From: Clusia tigrina | Taxonomy: Eukaryota > Arthropoda > Insecta > Diptera > Clusiidae | Direction of reading: 5' to 3' | NCBI GenBank assembly: GCA_920105625.2 | Contig: OV050030.1 | Span: forward strand, 104,687,698 to 104,751,697 | DNA: 64,000 bases | Part shown: piece after piece, positions 31,244 through 47,021 of the stretch | How positions within the stretch are numbered: the first letter of the stretch is position 1 | Layout of the letters: every line of letters begins with the position of its first letter | Position numbers and translations under genes: made by a program | The notes under the pieces: generated by a model | Told to the model about the DNA's origin: nothing | Database searches by the model: none | The model's input: only the letters and a program-made list of their open reading frames with translations

Positions 31244-34200
31244 TACGAACAAACCACAAAAAGTTTCATTGAATTCGGTTTGACGGTTCATGAGTTATAA
31301 AGTCACAGCGCACTTGCACCAATTTTTTATATATATAGATTAGGTAGGGGGAGTTTTTATCCCTTTTGTCAATTTTACCACCTAAATGTGGAACAATCCA
31401 AACAATGTATAGCCTATGTTATCCGAGGGGTTTTTCTGAAGACTCTCTAAAAATTTCATCAAAATCGGTCCAGCTGTTTTCGAGTGCATGTATTGCTTAC
31501 ATGCATACATACATATATAGGGAGGGAAAGTTTTTATCCCATTTGCCAATTTCACCCCCTACATGTAAAAAATCCAAACAATGTGTAGCGTATGTTACTC
31601 GCGAGTTTTTTCTGAAAATTGCCTGAAAATTTCATCAAAATCAGTTCAGCCGTTTTCGAGTACATACGTTGCATACAAACATACATACATACATGCAAAC
31701 TTTTATATGGACAAAATCACGTGTTGACATAAAAGGTCATAACTCACGAACGCGTCGACCGATTTCGTGCAAACTTATCTATAAACCATCTACACGACCA
31801 TGCGAACAAACCACAAAAAGTTTCATTGAATTCGGTTTGACGGTTCATGAGTTATAAAGTCACAACGCACTTGCACCAATTTTTTATATATATAGATAGA
31901 TTAGGTAGGGGGAGTTTTTATCCCTTTTGTCAATTTTACCCCCTAAATGTGGAACAATCCAAACAATGTATAGCCTATGTTAACCGAGGGGTTTTTCTGA
32001 AGACTCTCTGAAAATTTCATCAAAATCGGTCCAGCCGTTTTCGAGTGCATGCATTGCTTACATGCATACATACATACATAGGGAGGGAAAGTTTTTATCC
32101 CATTTGCCAATTTCACCCCCTACATGTAAAAAATCCAAACAATGTGTAGCGTATGTTACTCGCGAGTTTATTCTGAAAATTGCCTGAAAATTTCATCAAA
32201 ATCGGTTCAGCCGTTTTCGAGTACATACGTTGCATACAAACATACATACATACATGCAAACTTTTATATGGACAAAATCACGTGTTGACATAAAAGGTCA
32301 TAACTCAGGAACGCGTCGACCGATTTCGTGCAAACTTATCTATAAACCATCTACACGACCATACGAACAAACCACAAAAAGTTTCATTGAATTCGGTTTG
32401 ACGGTTCATGAGTTATAAAGTCACAACGCACTTGCACCAATTTTTTATATATATAGATAGATTAGGTAGGGGGAGTTTTTATCCCTTTTGTCAATTTTAC
32501 CCCCTAAATATGGAACAATCCAAGCAATGTATAGCCTATGTTATCCGAGGGGTTTTTCTGAAGACTCTCTGAAAATTTCATCAAAATCGGTCCAGCCGTT
32601 TTCGAGTGCATGCATTGCTTACATGCATACATACATACATAGGGAGGGAAAGTTTTTATCCCATTTGCCAATTTCACCCCCTACATGTAAAAAATCCAAA
32701 CAATGTGTAGCGTATGTTACTCGCGAGTTTATTCTGAAAATTGCCGGAAAATTTCATCAAAATCGGTTCAGCCGTTTTCGAGTACATACGTTGCATACAA
32801 ACATACATACATACATGCAAACTTTTATATGGACAAAATCACGTGTTGACATAAAAGGTCATAACTCACGAACGCGTCGACCGATTTCGTGCAAACTTAT
32901 CTATAAACCATCTACACGACCATGCGAATAAACCACAAAAAGTTTCATTGAATTCGGTTTGACGGTTCATGAGTTATAAAGTCACAACGCACTTGCACCA
33001 ATTTCTTATATATATAGATAGATTAGGTAGGGGGAGTTTTTATCCCTTTTGTCAATTATTTTACCCCCTAAATGTGGAACAATCCAAACAATGTATAGCC
33101 TATGTTAACCGAGGGGTTTTTCTGAAGACTCTCTGAAAATTTCATCAAAATCGGTCCAGCCGTTTTCGAGTGCATGCATTGCTTACATGCATACATACAT
33201 ACATAGGGAGGGAAAGTTTTTATCCCATTTGCCAATTTCACCCCCTACATGTAAAAAATCCAAACAATGTGTAGCGTATGTTACTCGCGAGTTTATTCTG
33301 AAAATTGCCTGAAAATTTCATCAAAATCGGTTCAGCCGTTTTCGAGTACATACGTTGCATACAAACATACATACATACATGCAAACTTTTATATGGACAA
33401 AATCACGTGTTGACATAAAAGGTCATAACTCAGGAACGCGTCGACCGATTTCGTGCAAACTTATCTATAAACCATCTACACGACCATACGAACAAACCAC
33501 AAAAAGTTTCATTGAATTCGGTTTGACGGTTCATGAGTTATAAAGTCACAACGCACTTGCACCAATTTTTTATATATATAGATTAGGTAGGGGGAGTTTT
33601 TATCCCTTTTGTCAATTTTACCCCCTAAATGTGGAACAATCCAAACAATGTATAGCCTATGTTATCCGAGGGGTTTTTCTGAAGACTCTCTGAAAATTTC
33701 ATCAAAATCGGTCCAGCCGTTTTCGAGTGCATGCATTGCTTACATGCATACATACATACATAGGGAGGGAAAGTTTTTATCCCATTTGCCAATTTCACAC
33801 CCCACATGTAAAAAATCCAAACAATGTGTAGCGTATGTTACTCGCGACTTTATTCTGAAAATTGCCTGAAAATTTCATCAAAATCGGTTCAGCCGTTTTC
33901 GAGTACATACGTTGCATACAAACATACATACATACATGCAAACTTTTATATGGACAAAATCACGTGTTGACATAAAAGGTCATAACTCACGAACGCGTCG
34001 ACCGATTTCGTGCAAACTTATCTATAAACCATCTACACGACCATGCGAACAAACCACAAAAAGTTTCATTGAATTCGGTTTGACGGTTCATGAGTTATAA
34101 AGTCACAACGCACTTGCACCAATTTTTTATATATATAGATTAGGTAGGGGGAGTTTTTATCCCTTTTGTCAATTTTACCCCCTAAATGTGGAACAATCCA

Positions 34201-37200
34201 AACAATGTATAGCCTATGTTATCCGAGGGGTTTTTCTGAAGACTCTCTAAAAATTTCATCAAAATCGGTCCAGCCGTTTTCGAGTGCATGCATTGCTTAC
34301 ATGCATACATACATACATAGGGAGGGAAAGTTTTTATCCCATTTGCCAATTTCACCCCCTACATGTAAAAAATCCAAACAATGTGTAGCGTATGTTACTC
34401 GCGAGTTTATTCTGAAAATTGCCTGAAAATTTCATCAAAATCGGTTCAGCCGTTTTCGAGTACATACGTTGCATACAAACATACATACATACATGCAAAC
34501 TTTTATATGGACAAAATCACGTGTTGACATAAAAGGTCATAACTCACGAACGCGTCGACCGATTTCGTGCAAACTTATCTATAAACCATCTACACGACCA
34601 TACGAACAAACCACAAAAAGTTTCATTGAATTCGGTTTGACGGTTCATGAGTTATAAAGTCACAACGCACTTGCACCAATTTTTTATATATATAGATTAG
34701 GTAGGGGGAGTTTTTATCCCTTTTGTCAATTTTACCCCCTAAATGTGGAACAATCCAAACAATGTATAGCCTATGTTATCCGAGGGGTTTTTCTGAAGAC
34801 TCTCTGAAAATTTCATCAAAATCGGTCCAGCCGTTTTCGAGTGCATGCATTGCTTACATGCATACATACATACATAGGGAGGGAAAGTTTTTATCCCATT
34901 TGCCAATTTCACACCCTACATGTAAAAAATCCAAACAATGTGTAGCGTATGTTACTCGCGACTTTATTCTGAAAATTGCCTGAAAATTTCATCAAAATCG
35001 GTTCAGCCGTTTTCGAGTACATACGTTGCATACAAACATACATACATACATGCAAACTTTTATATGGACAAAATCACGTGTTGACATAAAAGGTCATAAC
35101 TCAGGAACGCGTCGACCGATTTCGTGCAAACTTATCTATAAACCATCTACACGACCATACGAACAAACCACAAAAAGTTTCATTGAATTCGGTTTGACGG
35201 TTCATGAGTTATAAAGTCACAACGCACTTGCACCAATTTCTTATATATATAGATAGATTAGGTAGGGGGAGTTTTTATCCCTTTTGTCAATTTTACCCCC
35301 TAAATGTGGAACAATCCAAACAATGTATAGCCTATGTTAACCGAGGGGTTTTTCTGAAGACTCTCTAAAAATTTCATCAAAATCGGTCCAGCCGTTTTCG
35401 AGTGCATGCATTGCTTACATGCATACATACATATATAGGGAGGGAAAGTTTTTATCCCATTTGCCAATTTCACCCCCTACATGTAAAAAATCCAAACAAT
35501 GTGTAGCGTATGTTACTCGCGAGTTTATTCTGAAAATTGCCTGAAAATTTCATCAAAATCGGTTCAGCCGTTTTCGAGTACATACGTTGCATACAAACAT
35601 ACATACATACATACATGCAAACTTTTATATGGACAAAATCACGTGTTGACATAAAAGGTCATAACTAACGAACGCGTCGACCGATTTCGTGCAAACTTAT
35701 CTATAAACCATCTACACGACCATACGAACAAACCACAAAAAGTTTAATTGAATTCGGTTTGACGGTTCATGAGTTATAAAGTCACAACGCACTTGCACCA
35801 ATTTTTTATATATATAGATTAGGTAGGGGGAGTTTTTATCCCTTTTGTCAATTTTACCCCCTAAATGTGGAACAATCCAAACAATGTATAGCCTATGTTA
35901 TCCGAGGGGTTTTTCTGAAGACTCTCTAGAAATTTCATCAAAATCGGTCCAGCCGTTTTCGAGTGCATGCATTGCTTACATGCATACATACATACATAGG
36001 GAGGGAAAGTTTTTATCCCATTTGCTAATTTCACCCCCTACATGTAAAAAATCCAAACAATGTGTAGCGTATGTTACTCGCGAGTTTATTCTGAAAATTG
36101 CCTGAAAATTTCATCAAAATCGGTTCAGCCGTTTTCGAGTACATACGTTGCATACAAACATACATACATACATGCAAACTTTTATATGGACAAAATCACG
36201 TGTTGACATAAAAGGTCATAACTCTGAACGCGTCGACCGATTTCGTGCAAACTTATCTATAAACCATCTACACGACCATACGAACAAACCACAAAAAGTT
36301 TCATTGAATTCGGTTTGACGGTTCATGAGTTATAAAGTCACAACGCACTTGCACCAATTTTTTATATATATAGATTAGGTATGGGGAGTTTTTATCCCTT
36401 TTGTCAATTTTACCCCCTAAATGTGGAACAATCCAAACAATGTATAGCCTATGTTATCCGAGGGGTTTTTCTGAAGACTCTAAAAATTTCATCAAAATCG
36501 GTCCAGCCGTTTTCGAGTGCATGCATTGCTTACATGCATACATACATATATAGGGAGGGAAAGTTTTTATCCCATTTGCCAATTTCACCCCCTACATGTA
36601 AAAAATCCAAACAATGTGTAGCGTATGTTACTCGCGAGTTTATTCTGAAAATTGCCTGAAAATTTCATCAAAATCAGTTCAGCCGTTTTCGAGTACATAC
36701 GTTGCATACAAACATACATACATACATGCAAACTTTTATATGGACAAAATCACGTGTTGACATAAAAGGTCATAACTCACGAACGCGTCGACCGATTTCG
36801 TGCAAACTTATCTATAAACCATCTACACGACCATGCGAACAAACCACAAAAAGTTTCATTGAATTCGGTTTGACGGTTCATGAGTTATAAAGTCACAACG
36901 CACTTGCACCAATTTCTTATATATATAGATAGATTAGGTAGGGGGAGTTTTTATCCCTTTTGTCAATTTTACCCCCTAAATGTGGAACAATCCAAACAAT
37001 GTATAGCCTATGTTAACCGAGGGGTTTTTCTGAAGACTCTCTGAAAATTTCATCAAAATCGGTCCAGCCGTTTTCGAGTGCATGCATTGCTTACATGCAT
37101 ACATACATACATAGGGAGGGAAAGTTTTTATCCCATTTGCCAATTTCACCCCCTACATGTAAAAAATCCAAACAATGTGTAGCGTATGTTACTCGCGAGT

Positions 37201-39199
37201 TTATTCTGAAAATTGCCTGAAAATTTCATCAAAATCGGTTCAGCCGTTTTCGAGTACATACGTTGCATACAAACATACATACATACATGCAAACTTTTAT
37301 ATGGACAAAATCACGTGTTGACATAAAAGGTCATAACTCAGGAACGCATCGACCGATTTCGTGCAAACTTATCTATAAACCATCTACACGACCATACGAA
37401 CAAACCACAAAAAGTTTCATTGAATTCGGTTTGACGGTTCATGAGTTATAAAGTCACAACGCACTTGCACCAATTTCTTATATATATAGATAGATTAGGT
37501 AGGGGGAGTTTTTATCCCTTTTGTCAATTTTACCCCCTAAATGTGGAACAATCCAAACAATGTATAGCCTATGTTAACCGAGGGGTTTTTCTGAAGACTC
37601 TCTGAAAATTTCATCAAAATCGGTCCAGCCGTTTTCGAGTGCATGCATTGCTTACATGCATACATACATACATAGGGAGGGAAAGTTTTTATCCCATTTG
37701 CCAATTTCACCCCCTACATGTAAAAAATCCAAACAATGTGTAGCGTATGTTACTCGCGAGTTTATTCTGAAAATTGCCTGAAAATTTCATCAAAATCGGT
37801 TCAGCCGTTTTCGAGTACATACGTTGCATACAAACATACATACATACATGCAAACTTTTATATGGACAAAATCACGTGTTGACATAAAAGGTCATAACTC
37901 AGGAACGCGTCGACCGATTTCGTGCAAACTTATCTATAAACCATCTACACGACCATACGAACAAACCACAAAAAGTTTCATTGAATTCGGTTTGACGGTT
38001 CATGAGTTATAAAGTCACAACGCACTTGCACCAATTTTTTATATATATAGATAGATTAGGTACGGGGAGTTTTTATCCCTTTTGTCAATTTTACCCCCTA
38101 AATGTGGAACAATCCAAGCAATGTATAGCCTATGTTATCCGAGGGGTTTTTCTGAAGACTCTCTGAAAATTTCATCAAAATCGGTCCAGCCGTTTTCGAG
38201 TGCATGCATTGCTTACATGCATACATACATACATAGGGAGGGAAAGTTTTTATCCCATTTGCCAATTTCACCCCCTACATGTAAAAAATCCAAACAATGT
38301 GTAGCGTATGTTACTCGCGAGTTTATTCTGAAAATTGCCTGAAAATTTCATCAAAATCGGTTCAGCCGTTTTCGAGTACATACGTTGCATACAAACATAC
38401 ATACATACATGCAAACTTTTATATGGACAAAATCACGTGTTGACATAAAAGGTCATAACTCACGAACGCGTCGACCGATTTCGTGCAAACTTATCTATAA
38501 ACCATCTACACGACCATGCGAACAAACCACAAAAAGTTTCATTGAATTCGGTTTGACGGTTCATGAGTTATAAAGTCACAACGCACTTGCACCAATTTCT
38601 TATATATATAGATAGATTAGGTAGGGGGAGTTTTTATCCCTTTTGTCAATTTTACCCCCTAAATGTGGAACAATCCAAACAATGTATAGCCTATGTTAAC
38701 CGAGGGGTTTTTCTGAAGACTCTCTGAAAATTTCATCAAAATCGGTCCAGCCGTTTTCGAGTGCATGCATTGCTTACATGCATACATACATACATAGGGA
38801 GGGAAAGTTTTTATCCCATTTGCCAATTTCACCCCCTACATGTAAAAAATCCAAACAATGTGTAGCGTATGTTACTCGCGAGTTTATTCAGAAAATTGCC
38901 TGAAAATTTCACCAAAATCGGTTCAGCCGTTTTCGAGTACATACGTTGCATACAAACATACATACATACATGCAAACTTTTATATGGACAAAATCACGTG
39001 TTGACATAAAAGGTCATAACTCAGGAACGCGTCGACCGATTTCGTGCAAACTTATCTATAAACCATCTACACGACCATACGAACAAACCACAAAAAGTTT
39101 CATTGAATTCGGTTTGACGGTTCATGAGTTATAAAGTCACAACGCACTTGCACCAATTTTTTATATATATAGATTAGGTAGGGGGAGTTTTTATCCCTT

Positions 39200-42100
39200 T
39201 TGTCAATTTTACCCCCTAAATGTGGAACAATCCAAACAATGTATAGCCTATGTTATCCGAGGGGTTTTTCTGAAGACTCTCTGAAAATTTCATCAAAATC
39301 GGTCCAGCCGTTTTCGAGTGCATGCATTGCTTACATGCATACATACATACATAGGGAGGGAAAGTTTTTATCCCATTTGCCAATTTCACACCCTACATGT
39401 AAAAAATCCAAACAATGTGTAGCGTATGTTACTCGCGACTTTATTCTGAAAATTGCCTGAAAATTTCATCAAAATCGGTTGAGCCGTTTTCGAGTACATA
39501 CGTTGCATACAAACATACATACATACATGCAAACTTTTATATGGACAAAATCACGTGTTGACATAAAAGGTCATAACTCCCGAACGCGTCGACCGATTTC
39601 GTGCAAACTTATCTATAAACCATCTACACGACCATGCGAACAAACCACAAAAACTTTCATTGAATTCGGTTTGACGGTTCATGAGTTATAAAGTCACAAC
39701 GCACTTGCACCAATTTCTTATATATATAGATAGATTAGGTAGGGGGAGTTTTTATCCCTTTTGTCAATTTTACCCCCTAAATGTGGAACAATCCAAACAA
39801 TGTATAGCCTATGTTAACCGAGGGGTTTTTCTGAAGACTCTCTGAAAATTTCATCAAAATCGGTCCAGCCGTTTTCGAGTGCATGCATTGCTTACATGCA
39901 TACATACATACATAGGGAGGGAAAGTTTTTATCCCATTTGCCAATTTCACCCCCTACATGTAAAAAATCCAAACAATGTGTAGCGTATGTTACTCGCGAG
40001 TTTATTCTAAAAATTGCCTGAAAATTTCATCAAAATCGGTTCAGCCGTTTTCGAGTACATACGTTGCATACAAACATACATACATACATGCAAACTTTTA
40101 TATGGACAAAATCACGTGTTGACATAAAAGGTCATAACTCACGAACGCGTCGACCGATTTCATGCAAACTTATCTATAAACCATCTACACGACCATACGA
40201 ACAAACCACAAAAACTTTCATTGAATTCGGTTTGACGGTTCATGAGTTATAAAGTCACAACGCACTTGCACCAATTTTTTATATATATAGATAGATTAGG
40301 TAGGGGGAGTTTTTATCCCTTTTGTCAATTTTACCCCCTAAATGTGGAACAATCCAAGCAATGTATAGCCTATGTTATCCGAGGGGTTTTTCTGAAGACT
40401 CTCTGAAAATTTCATCAAAATCGGTCCAGCCGTTTTCGAGTGCATGCATTGCTTACATGCATACATACATACATAGGGAGGGAAAGTTTTTATCCCATTT
40501 GCCAATTTCACCCCCTACATGTAAAAAATCCAAACAATGTGTAGCGTATGTTACTCGCGAGTTTATTTTGAAAATTGCCTGAAAATTTCATCAAAATCGG
40601 TTCAGCCGTTTTCGAGTACATACGTTGCATACAAACATACATACATACATGCAAACTTTTATATGGACAAAATCACGTGTTGACATAAAAGGTCATAACT
40701 CACGAACGCGTCGACCGATTTCGTGCAAACTTATCTATAAACCATCTACACGACCATACGAACAAACCACAAAAAGTTTCATTGAATTCGGTTTGACGGT
40801 TCATGAGTTATAAAGTCACAACGCACTTGCACCAATTTTTTATATATATAGATTAGGTAGGGGGAGTTTTTATCCCTTTTGTCAATTTTACCCCCTAAAT
40901 GTGGAACAATCCAAACAATGTATAGTCTATGTTATCCGAGGGGTTTTTCTGAAGACTCTCTGAAAATTTCATCAAAATCGGTCCAGCCGTTTTCGAGTGC
41001 ATGCATTGCTTACATGCATACATACATATATAGGGAGGGAAAGTTTTTATCCCATTTGCCAATTTCACCCCCTACATGTAAAAAATCCAAACAATGTGTA
41101 GCGTATGTTACTCGCGAGTTTATTCTGAAAATTGCCTGAAAATTTCATCAAAATCGGTTCAGCCGTTTTCGAGTACATACGTTGCATACAAACATACATA
41201 CATACATGCAAACTTTTATATGGACAAAATCACGTGTTGACATAAAAGGTCATAACTCACGAACGCGTCGACCGATTTCGTGCAAACTTATCTATAAACC
41301 ATCTACACGACCATACGAACAAACCACAAAAAGTTTCATTGAATTCGGTTTGACGGTTCATGAGTTATAAAGTCACAACGCACTTGCACCAATTTTTTAT
41401 ATATATAGATAGATTAGGTAGGGGGAGTTTTTATCCCTTTTGTCAATTTTACCCCCTAAATGTGGAACAATCCAAGCAATGTATAGCCTATGTTATCCGA
41501 GGGGTTTTTCTGAAGACTCTCTGAAAATTTCATCAAAATCGGTCCAGCCGTTTTCGAGTGCATGCATTGCTTACATGCATACATACATACATAGGGAGGG
41601 AAAGTTTTTATCCCATTTGCCAATTTCACCCCCTACATGTAAAAAATCCAAACAATGTGTAGCGTATGTTACTCGCGAGTTTATTTTGAAAATTGCCTGA
41701 AAATTTCATCAAAATCGGTTCAGCCGTTTTCGAGTACATACGTTGCATACAAACATACATACATACATGCAAACTTTTATATGGACAAAATCACGTGTTG
41801 ACATAAAAGGTCATAACTCACGAACGCGTCGACCGATTTCGTGCAAACTTATCTATAAACCATCTACACGACCATACGAACAAACCACAAAAAGTTTCAT
41901 TGAATTCGGTTTGACGGTTCATGAGTTATAAAGTCACAACGCACTTGCACCAATTTTTTATATATATAGATTAGGTAGGGGGAGTTTTTATCCCTTTTGT
42001 CAATTTTACCCCCTAAATGTGGAACAATCCAAGCAATGTATAGCCTATGTTATCCGAGGGGTTTATCTGAAGACTCTCTGAAAATTTCATCAAAATCGGT

Positions 42101-45100
42101 CCAGCCGTTTTCGAGTGCATGCATTGCTTACATGCATACATACATACATAGGGAGGGAAAGTTTTTATCCCATTTGCCAATTTCACCCCCTACATGTAAA
42201 AAATCCAAACAATGTGTAGCGTATGTTACTCGCGAGTTTATTTTGAAAATTGCCTGAAAATTTCATCAAAATCGGTTCAGCCGTTTTCGAGTACATACGT
42301 TGCATACAAACATACATACATACATGCAAACTTTTATATGGACAAAATCACGTGTTGACATAAAAGGTCATAACTCACGAACGCGTCGACCGATTTCGTG
42401 CAAACTTATCTATAAACCATCTACACGACCATACGAACAAACCACAAAAAGTTTCATTGAATTCGGTTTGACGGTTCATGAGTTATAAAGTCACAACGCA
42501 CTTGCACCAATTTTTTATATATATAGATTAGGTAGGGGGAGTTTTTATCCCTTTTGTCAATTTTACCCCCTAAATGTGGAACAATCCAAACAATGTATAG
42601 CCTATGTTATCCGAGGGGTTTTTCTGAAGACTCTCTGAAAATTTCATCAAAATCGGTCCAGCCGTTTTCGAGTGCATGCATTGCTTACATGCATACATAC
42701 ATACATAGGGAGGGAAAGTTTTTATCCCATTTGCCAATTTCACACCCTACATGTAAAAAATCCAAACAATGTGTAGCGTATGTTACTCGCGACTTTATTC
42801 TGAAAATTGCCTGAAAATTTCATCAAAATCGGTTCAGCCGTTTTCGAGTACATACGTTGCATACAAACATACATACATACATGCAAACTTTTATATGGAC
42901 AAAATCACGTGTTGACATAAAAGGTCATAACTCACGAACGCGTCGACCGATTTCGTGCAAACTTATCTATAAACCATCTACACGACCATGCGAACAAACC
43001 ACAAAAACTTTCATTGAATTCGGTTTGACGGTTCATGAGTTATAAAGTCACAACGCACTTGCACCAATTTCTTATATATATAGATAGATTAGGTAGGGGG
43101 AGTTTTTATCCCTTTTGTCAATTTTACCCCCTAAATGTGGAACAATCCAAACAATGTATAGCCTATGTTAACCGAGGGGTTTTTCTGAAGACTCTCTGAA
43201 AATTTCATCAAAATCGGTCCAGCCGTTTTCGAGTGCATGCATTGCTTACATGCATACATACATACATAGGGAGGGAAAGTTTTTATCCCATTTGCCAATT
43301 TCACCCCCTACATGTAAAAAATCCAAACAATGTGTAGCGTATGTTACTCGCGAGTTTATTCTAAAAATTGCCTGAAAATTTCATCAAAATCGGTTCAGCC
43401 GTTTTCGAGTACATACGTTGCATACAAACATACATACATACATGCAAACTTTTATATGGACAAAATCACGTGTTGACATAAAAGGTCATAACTCACGAAC
43501 GCGTCGACCGATTTCGTGCAAACTTATCTATAAACCATCTACACGACCATACGAACAAACCACAAAAACTTTCATTGAATTCGGTTTGACGGTTCATGAG
43601 TTATAAAGTCACAACGCACTTGCACCAATTTTTTATATATATAGATTAGGTAGGGGGAGTTTTTATCCCTTTTGTCAATTTTACCCCCTAAATGTGGAAC
43701 AATCCAAACAATGTATAGCCTATGTTATCCGAGGGGTTTTTCTGAAGACTCTCTGAAAATTTCATCAAAATCGGTCCAGCCGTTTTCGAGTGCATGCATT
43801 GCTTACATGCATACATACATACATAGGGAGGGAAAGTTTTTATCCCATTTGCCAATTTCACCCCCTACATGTAAAAAATCCAAACAATGTGTAGCGTATG
43901 TTACTCGCGAGTTTATTCTGAAAATTGCCTGAAAATTTCATCAAAATCGGTTCAGCCGTTTTCGAGTACATACGTTGCATACAAACATACATACATACAT
44001 GCAAACTTTTATATGGACAAAATCACGTGTTGACATAAAAGGTCATAACTCACGAACGCGACGACCGATTTCGTGCAAACTTATCTATAAACCATCTACA
44101 CGACCATACGAACAAACCACAAAAAGTTTCATTGAATTCGGTTTGACGGTTCATGAGTTATAAAGTCACAACGCACTTGCACCAATTTTTTATATATATA
44201 GATTAGGTAGGGGGAGTTTTTATCCCTTTTGTCAATTTTACCCCCTAAATGTGGAACAATCCAAACAATGTATAGCCTATGTTATCCGAGGGGTTTTTCT
44301 GAAGACTCTCTGAAAATTTCATCAAAATCGGTCCAGCCGTTTTCGAGTGCATGCATTGCTTACATGCATACATACATATATAGGGAGGGAAAGTTTTTAT
44401 CCCATTTGCCAATTTCACCCCCTACATGTAAAAAATCCAAACAATGTGTAGCGTATGTTACTCGCGAGTTTATTCTGAAAATTGCCTGAAAATTTCATCA
44501 AAATCGGTTCAGCCGTTTTCGAGTACATACGTTGCATACAAACATACATACATACATGCAAACTTTTATATGGACAAAATCACGTGTTGACATAAAAGGT
44601 CATAACTCACGAACGCGTCGACCGATTTCGTGCAAACTTATCTATAAACCATCTACACGACCATACGAACAAACCACAAAAAGTTTCATTGAATTCGGTT
44701 TGACGGTTCATGAGTTATAAAGTCACAACGCACTTGCACCAATTTTTTATATATATAGATAGATTAGGTAGGGGGAGTTTTTATCCCTTTTGTCAATTTT
44801 ACCCCCTAAATGTGGAACAATCCAAGCAATGTATAGCCTATGTTATCCGAGGGGTTTTTCTGAAGACTCTCTAAAAATTTCATCAAAATCGGTCCAGCCG
44901 TTTTCGAGTGCATGCATTGCTTACATGCATACATACATACATAGGGAGGGAAAGTTTTTATCCCATTTGCCAATTTCACCCCCTACATGTAAAAAATCCA
45001 AACAATGTGTAGCGTATGTTACTCGCGAGTTTATTTTGAAAATTGCCTGAAAATTTCATCAAAATCGGTTCAGCCGTTTTCGAGTACATACGTTGCATAC

Positions 45101-47021
45101 AAACATACATACATACATGCAAACTTTTATATGGACAAAATCACGTGTTGCCATAAAAGGTCATAGCTCACGAACGCGTCGACCGATTTCGTGCAAACTT
45201 ATCTATAAACCATCTACACGACCATACGAACAAACCACAAAAAGTTTCATTGAATTCGGTTTGACGGTTCATGAGTTATAAAGTCACAACGCACTTGCAC
45301 CAATTTTTTATATATATAGATTAGGTAGGGGGAGTTTTTATCCCTTTTGTCAATTTTACCCCCTAAATGTGGAACAATCCAAGCAATGTATAGCCTATGT
45401 TATCCGAGGGGTTTTTCTGAAGACTCTCTGAAAATTTCATCAAAATCGGTCCAGCCGTTTTCGAGTGCATGCATTGCTTACATGCATACATACATACATA
45501 GGGAGGGAAAGTTTTTATCCCATTTGCCAATTTCACCCCCTACATGTAAAAAATCCAAACAATGTGTAGCGTATGTTACTCGCGAGTTTATTTTGAAAAT
45601 TGCCTGAAAATTTCATCAAAATCGGTTCAGCCGTTTTCGAGTACATACGTTGCATACAAACATACATACATACATGCAAACTTTTATATGGACAAAATCA
45701 CGTGTTGACATAAAAGGTCATAACTCACGAACGCGTCGACCGATTTCGTGCAAACTTATCTATAAACCATCTACACGACCATACGAACAAACCACAAAAA
45801 GTTTCATTGAATTCGGTTTGACGGTTCATGAGTTATAAAGTCACAACGCACTTGCACCAATTTTTTATATATATAGATTAGGTAGGGGGAGTTTTTATCC
45901 CTTTTGTCAATTTTACCCCCTAAATGTGGAACAATCCAAACAATGTATAGCCTATGTTATCCGAGGGGTTTTTCTGAAGACTCTCTGAAAATTTCATCAA
46001 AATCGGTCCAGCCGTTTTCGAGTGCATGCATTGCTTACATGCATACATACATACATAGGGAGGGAAAGTTTTTATCCCATTTGCCAATTTCACACCCTAC
46101 ATGTAAAAAATCCAAACAATGTGTAGCGTATGTTACTCGCGACTTTATTCTGAAAATTGCCTGAAAATTTCATCAAAATCGGTTCAGCCGTTTTCGAGTA
46201 CATACGTTGCATACAAACATACATACATACATGCAAACTTTTATATGGACAAAATCACGTGTTGACATAAAAGGTCATAACTCACGAACGCGTCGACCGA
46301 TTTCGTGCAAACTTATCTATAAACCATCTACACGACCATGCGAACAAACCACAAAAACTTTCATTGAATTCGGTTTGACGGTTCATGAGTTATAAAGTCA
46401 CAACGCACTTGCACCAATTTCTTATATATATAGATAGATTAGGTAGGGGGAGTTTTTATCCCTTTTGTCAATTTTACCCCCTAAATGTGGAACAATCCAA
46501 ACAATGTATAGCCTATGTTAACCGAGGGGTTTTTCTGAAGACTCTCTGAAAATTTCATCAAAATCGGTCCAGCCGTTTTCGAGTGCATGCATTGCTTACA
46601 TGCATACATACATACATAGGGAGGGAAAGTTTTTATCCCATTTGCCAATTTCACCCCCTACATGTAAAAAATCCAAACAATGTGTAGCGTATGTTACTCG
46701 CGAGTTTATTCTAAAAATTGCCTGAAAATTTCATCAAAATCGGTTCAGCCGTTTTCGAGTACATACGTTGCATACAAACATACATACATACATGCAAACT
46801 TTTATATGGACAAAATCACGTGTTGACATAAAAGGTCATAACTCACGAACGCGTCGACCGATTTCGTGCAAACTTATCTATAAACCATCTACACGACCAT
46901 ACGAACAAACCACAAAAACTTTCATTGAATTCGGTTTGACGGTTCATGAGTTATAAAGTCACAACGCACTTGCACCAATTTTTTATATATATAGATTAGG
47001 TAGGGGGAGTTTTTATCCCTT
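39200..47021. repeat. Higher-order repeat, about 3.35 kb (six satellite units)
   Basis: A unit with the linked variants cacaccctac and cgcgactttattc begins at 39200, 42554 and 45904, spacings of 3354 and 3350 bp. The next unit in each case has ttaaccgagg (word start 39811, 43165, 46515: again 3354 and 3350) and aaaaactttcattg. Two full copies and the start of a third are present; the third departs from the pattern after about 47.0 kb. Confidence 0.75.
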
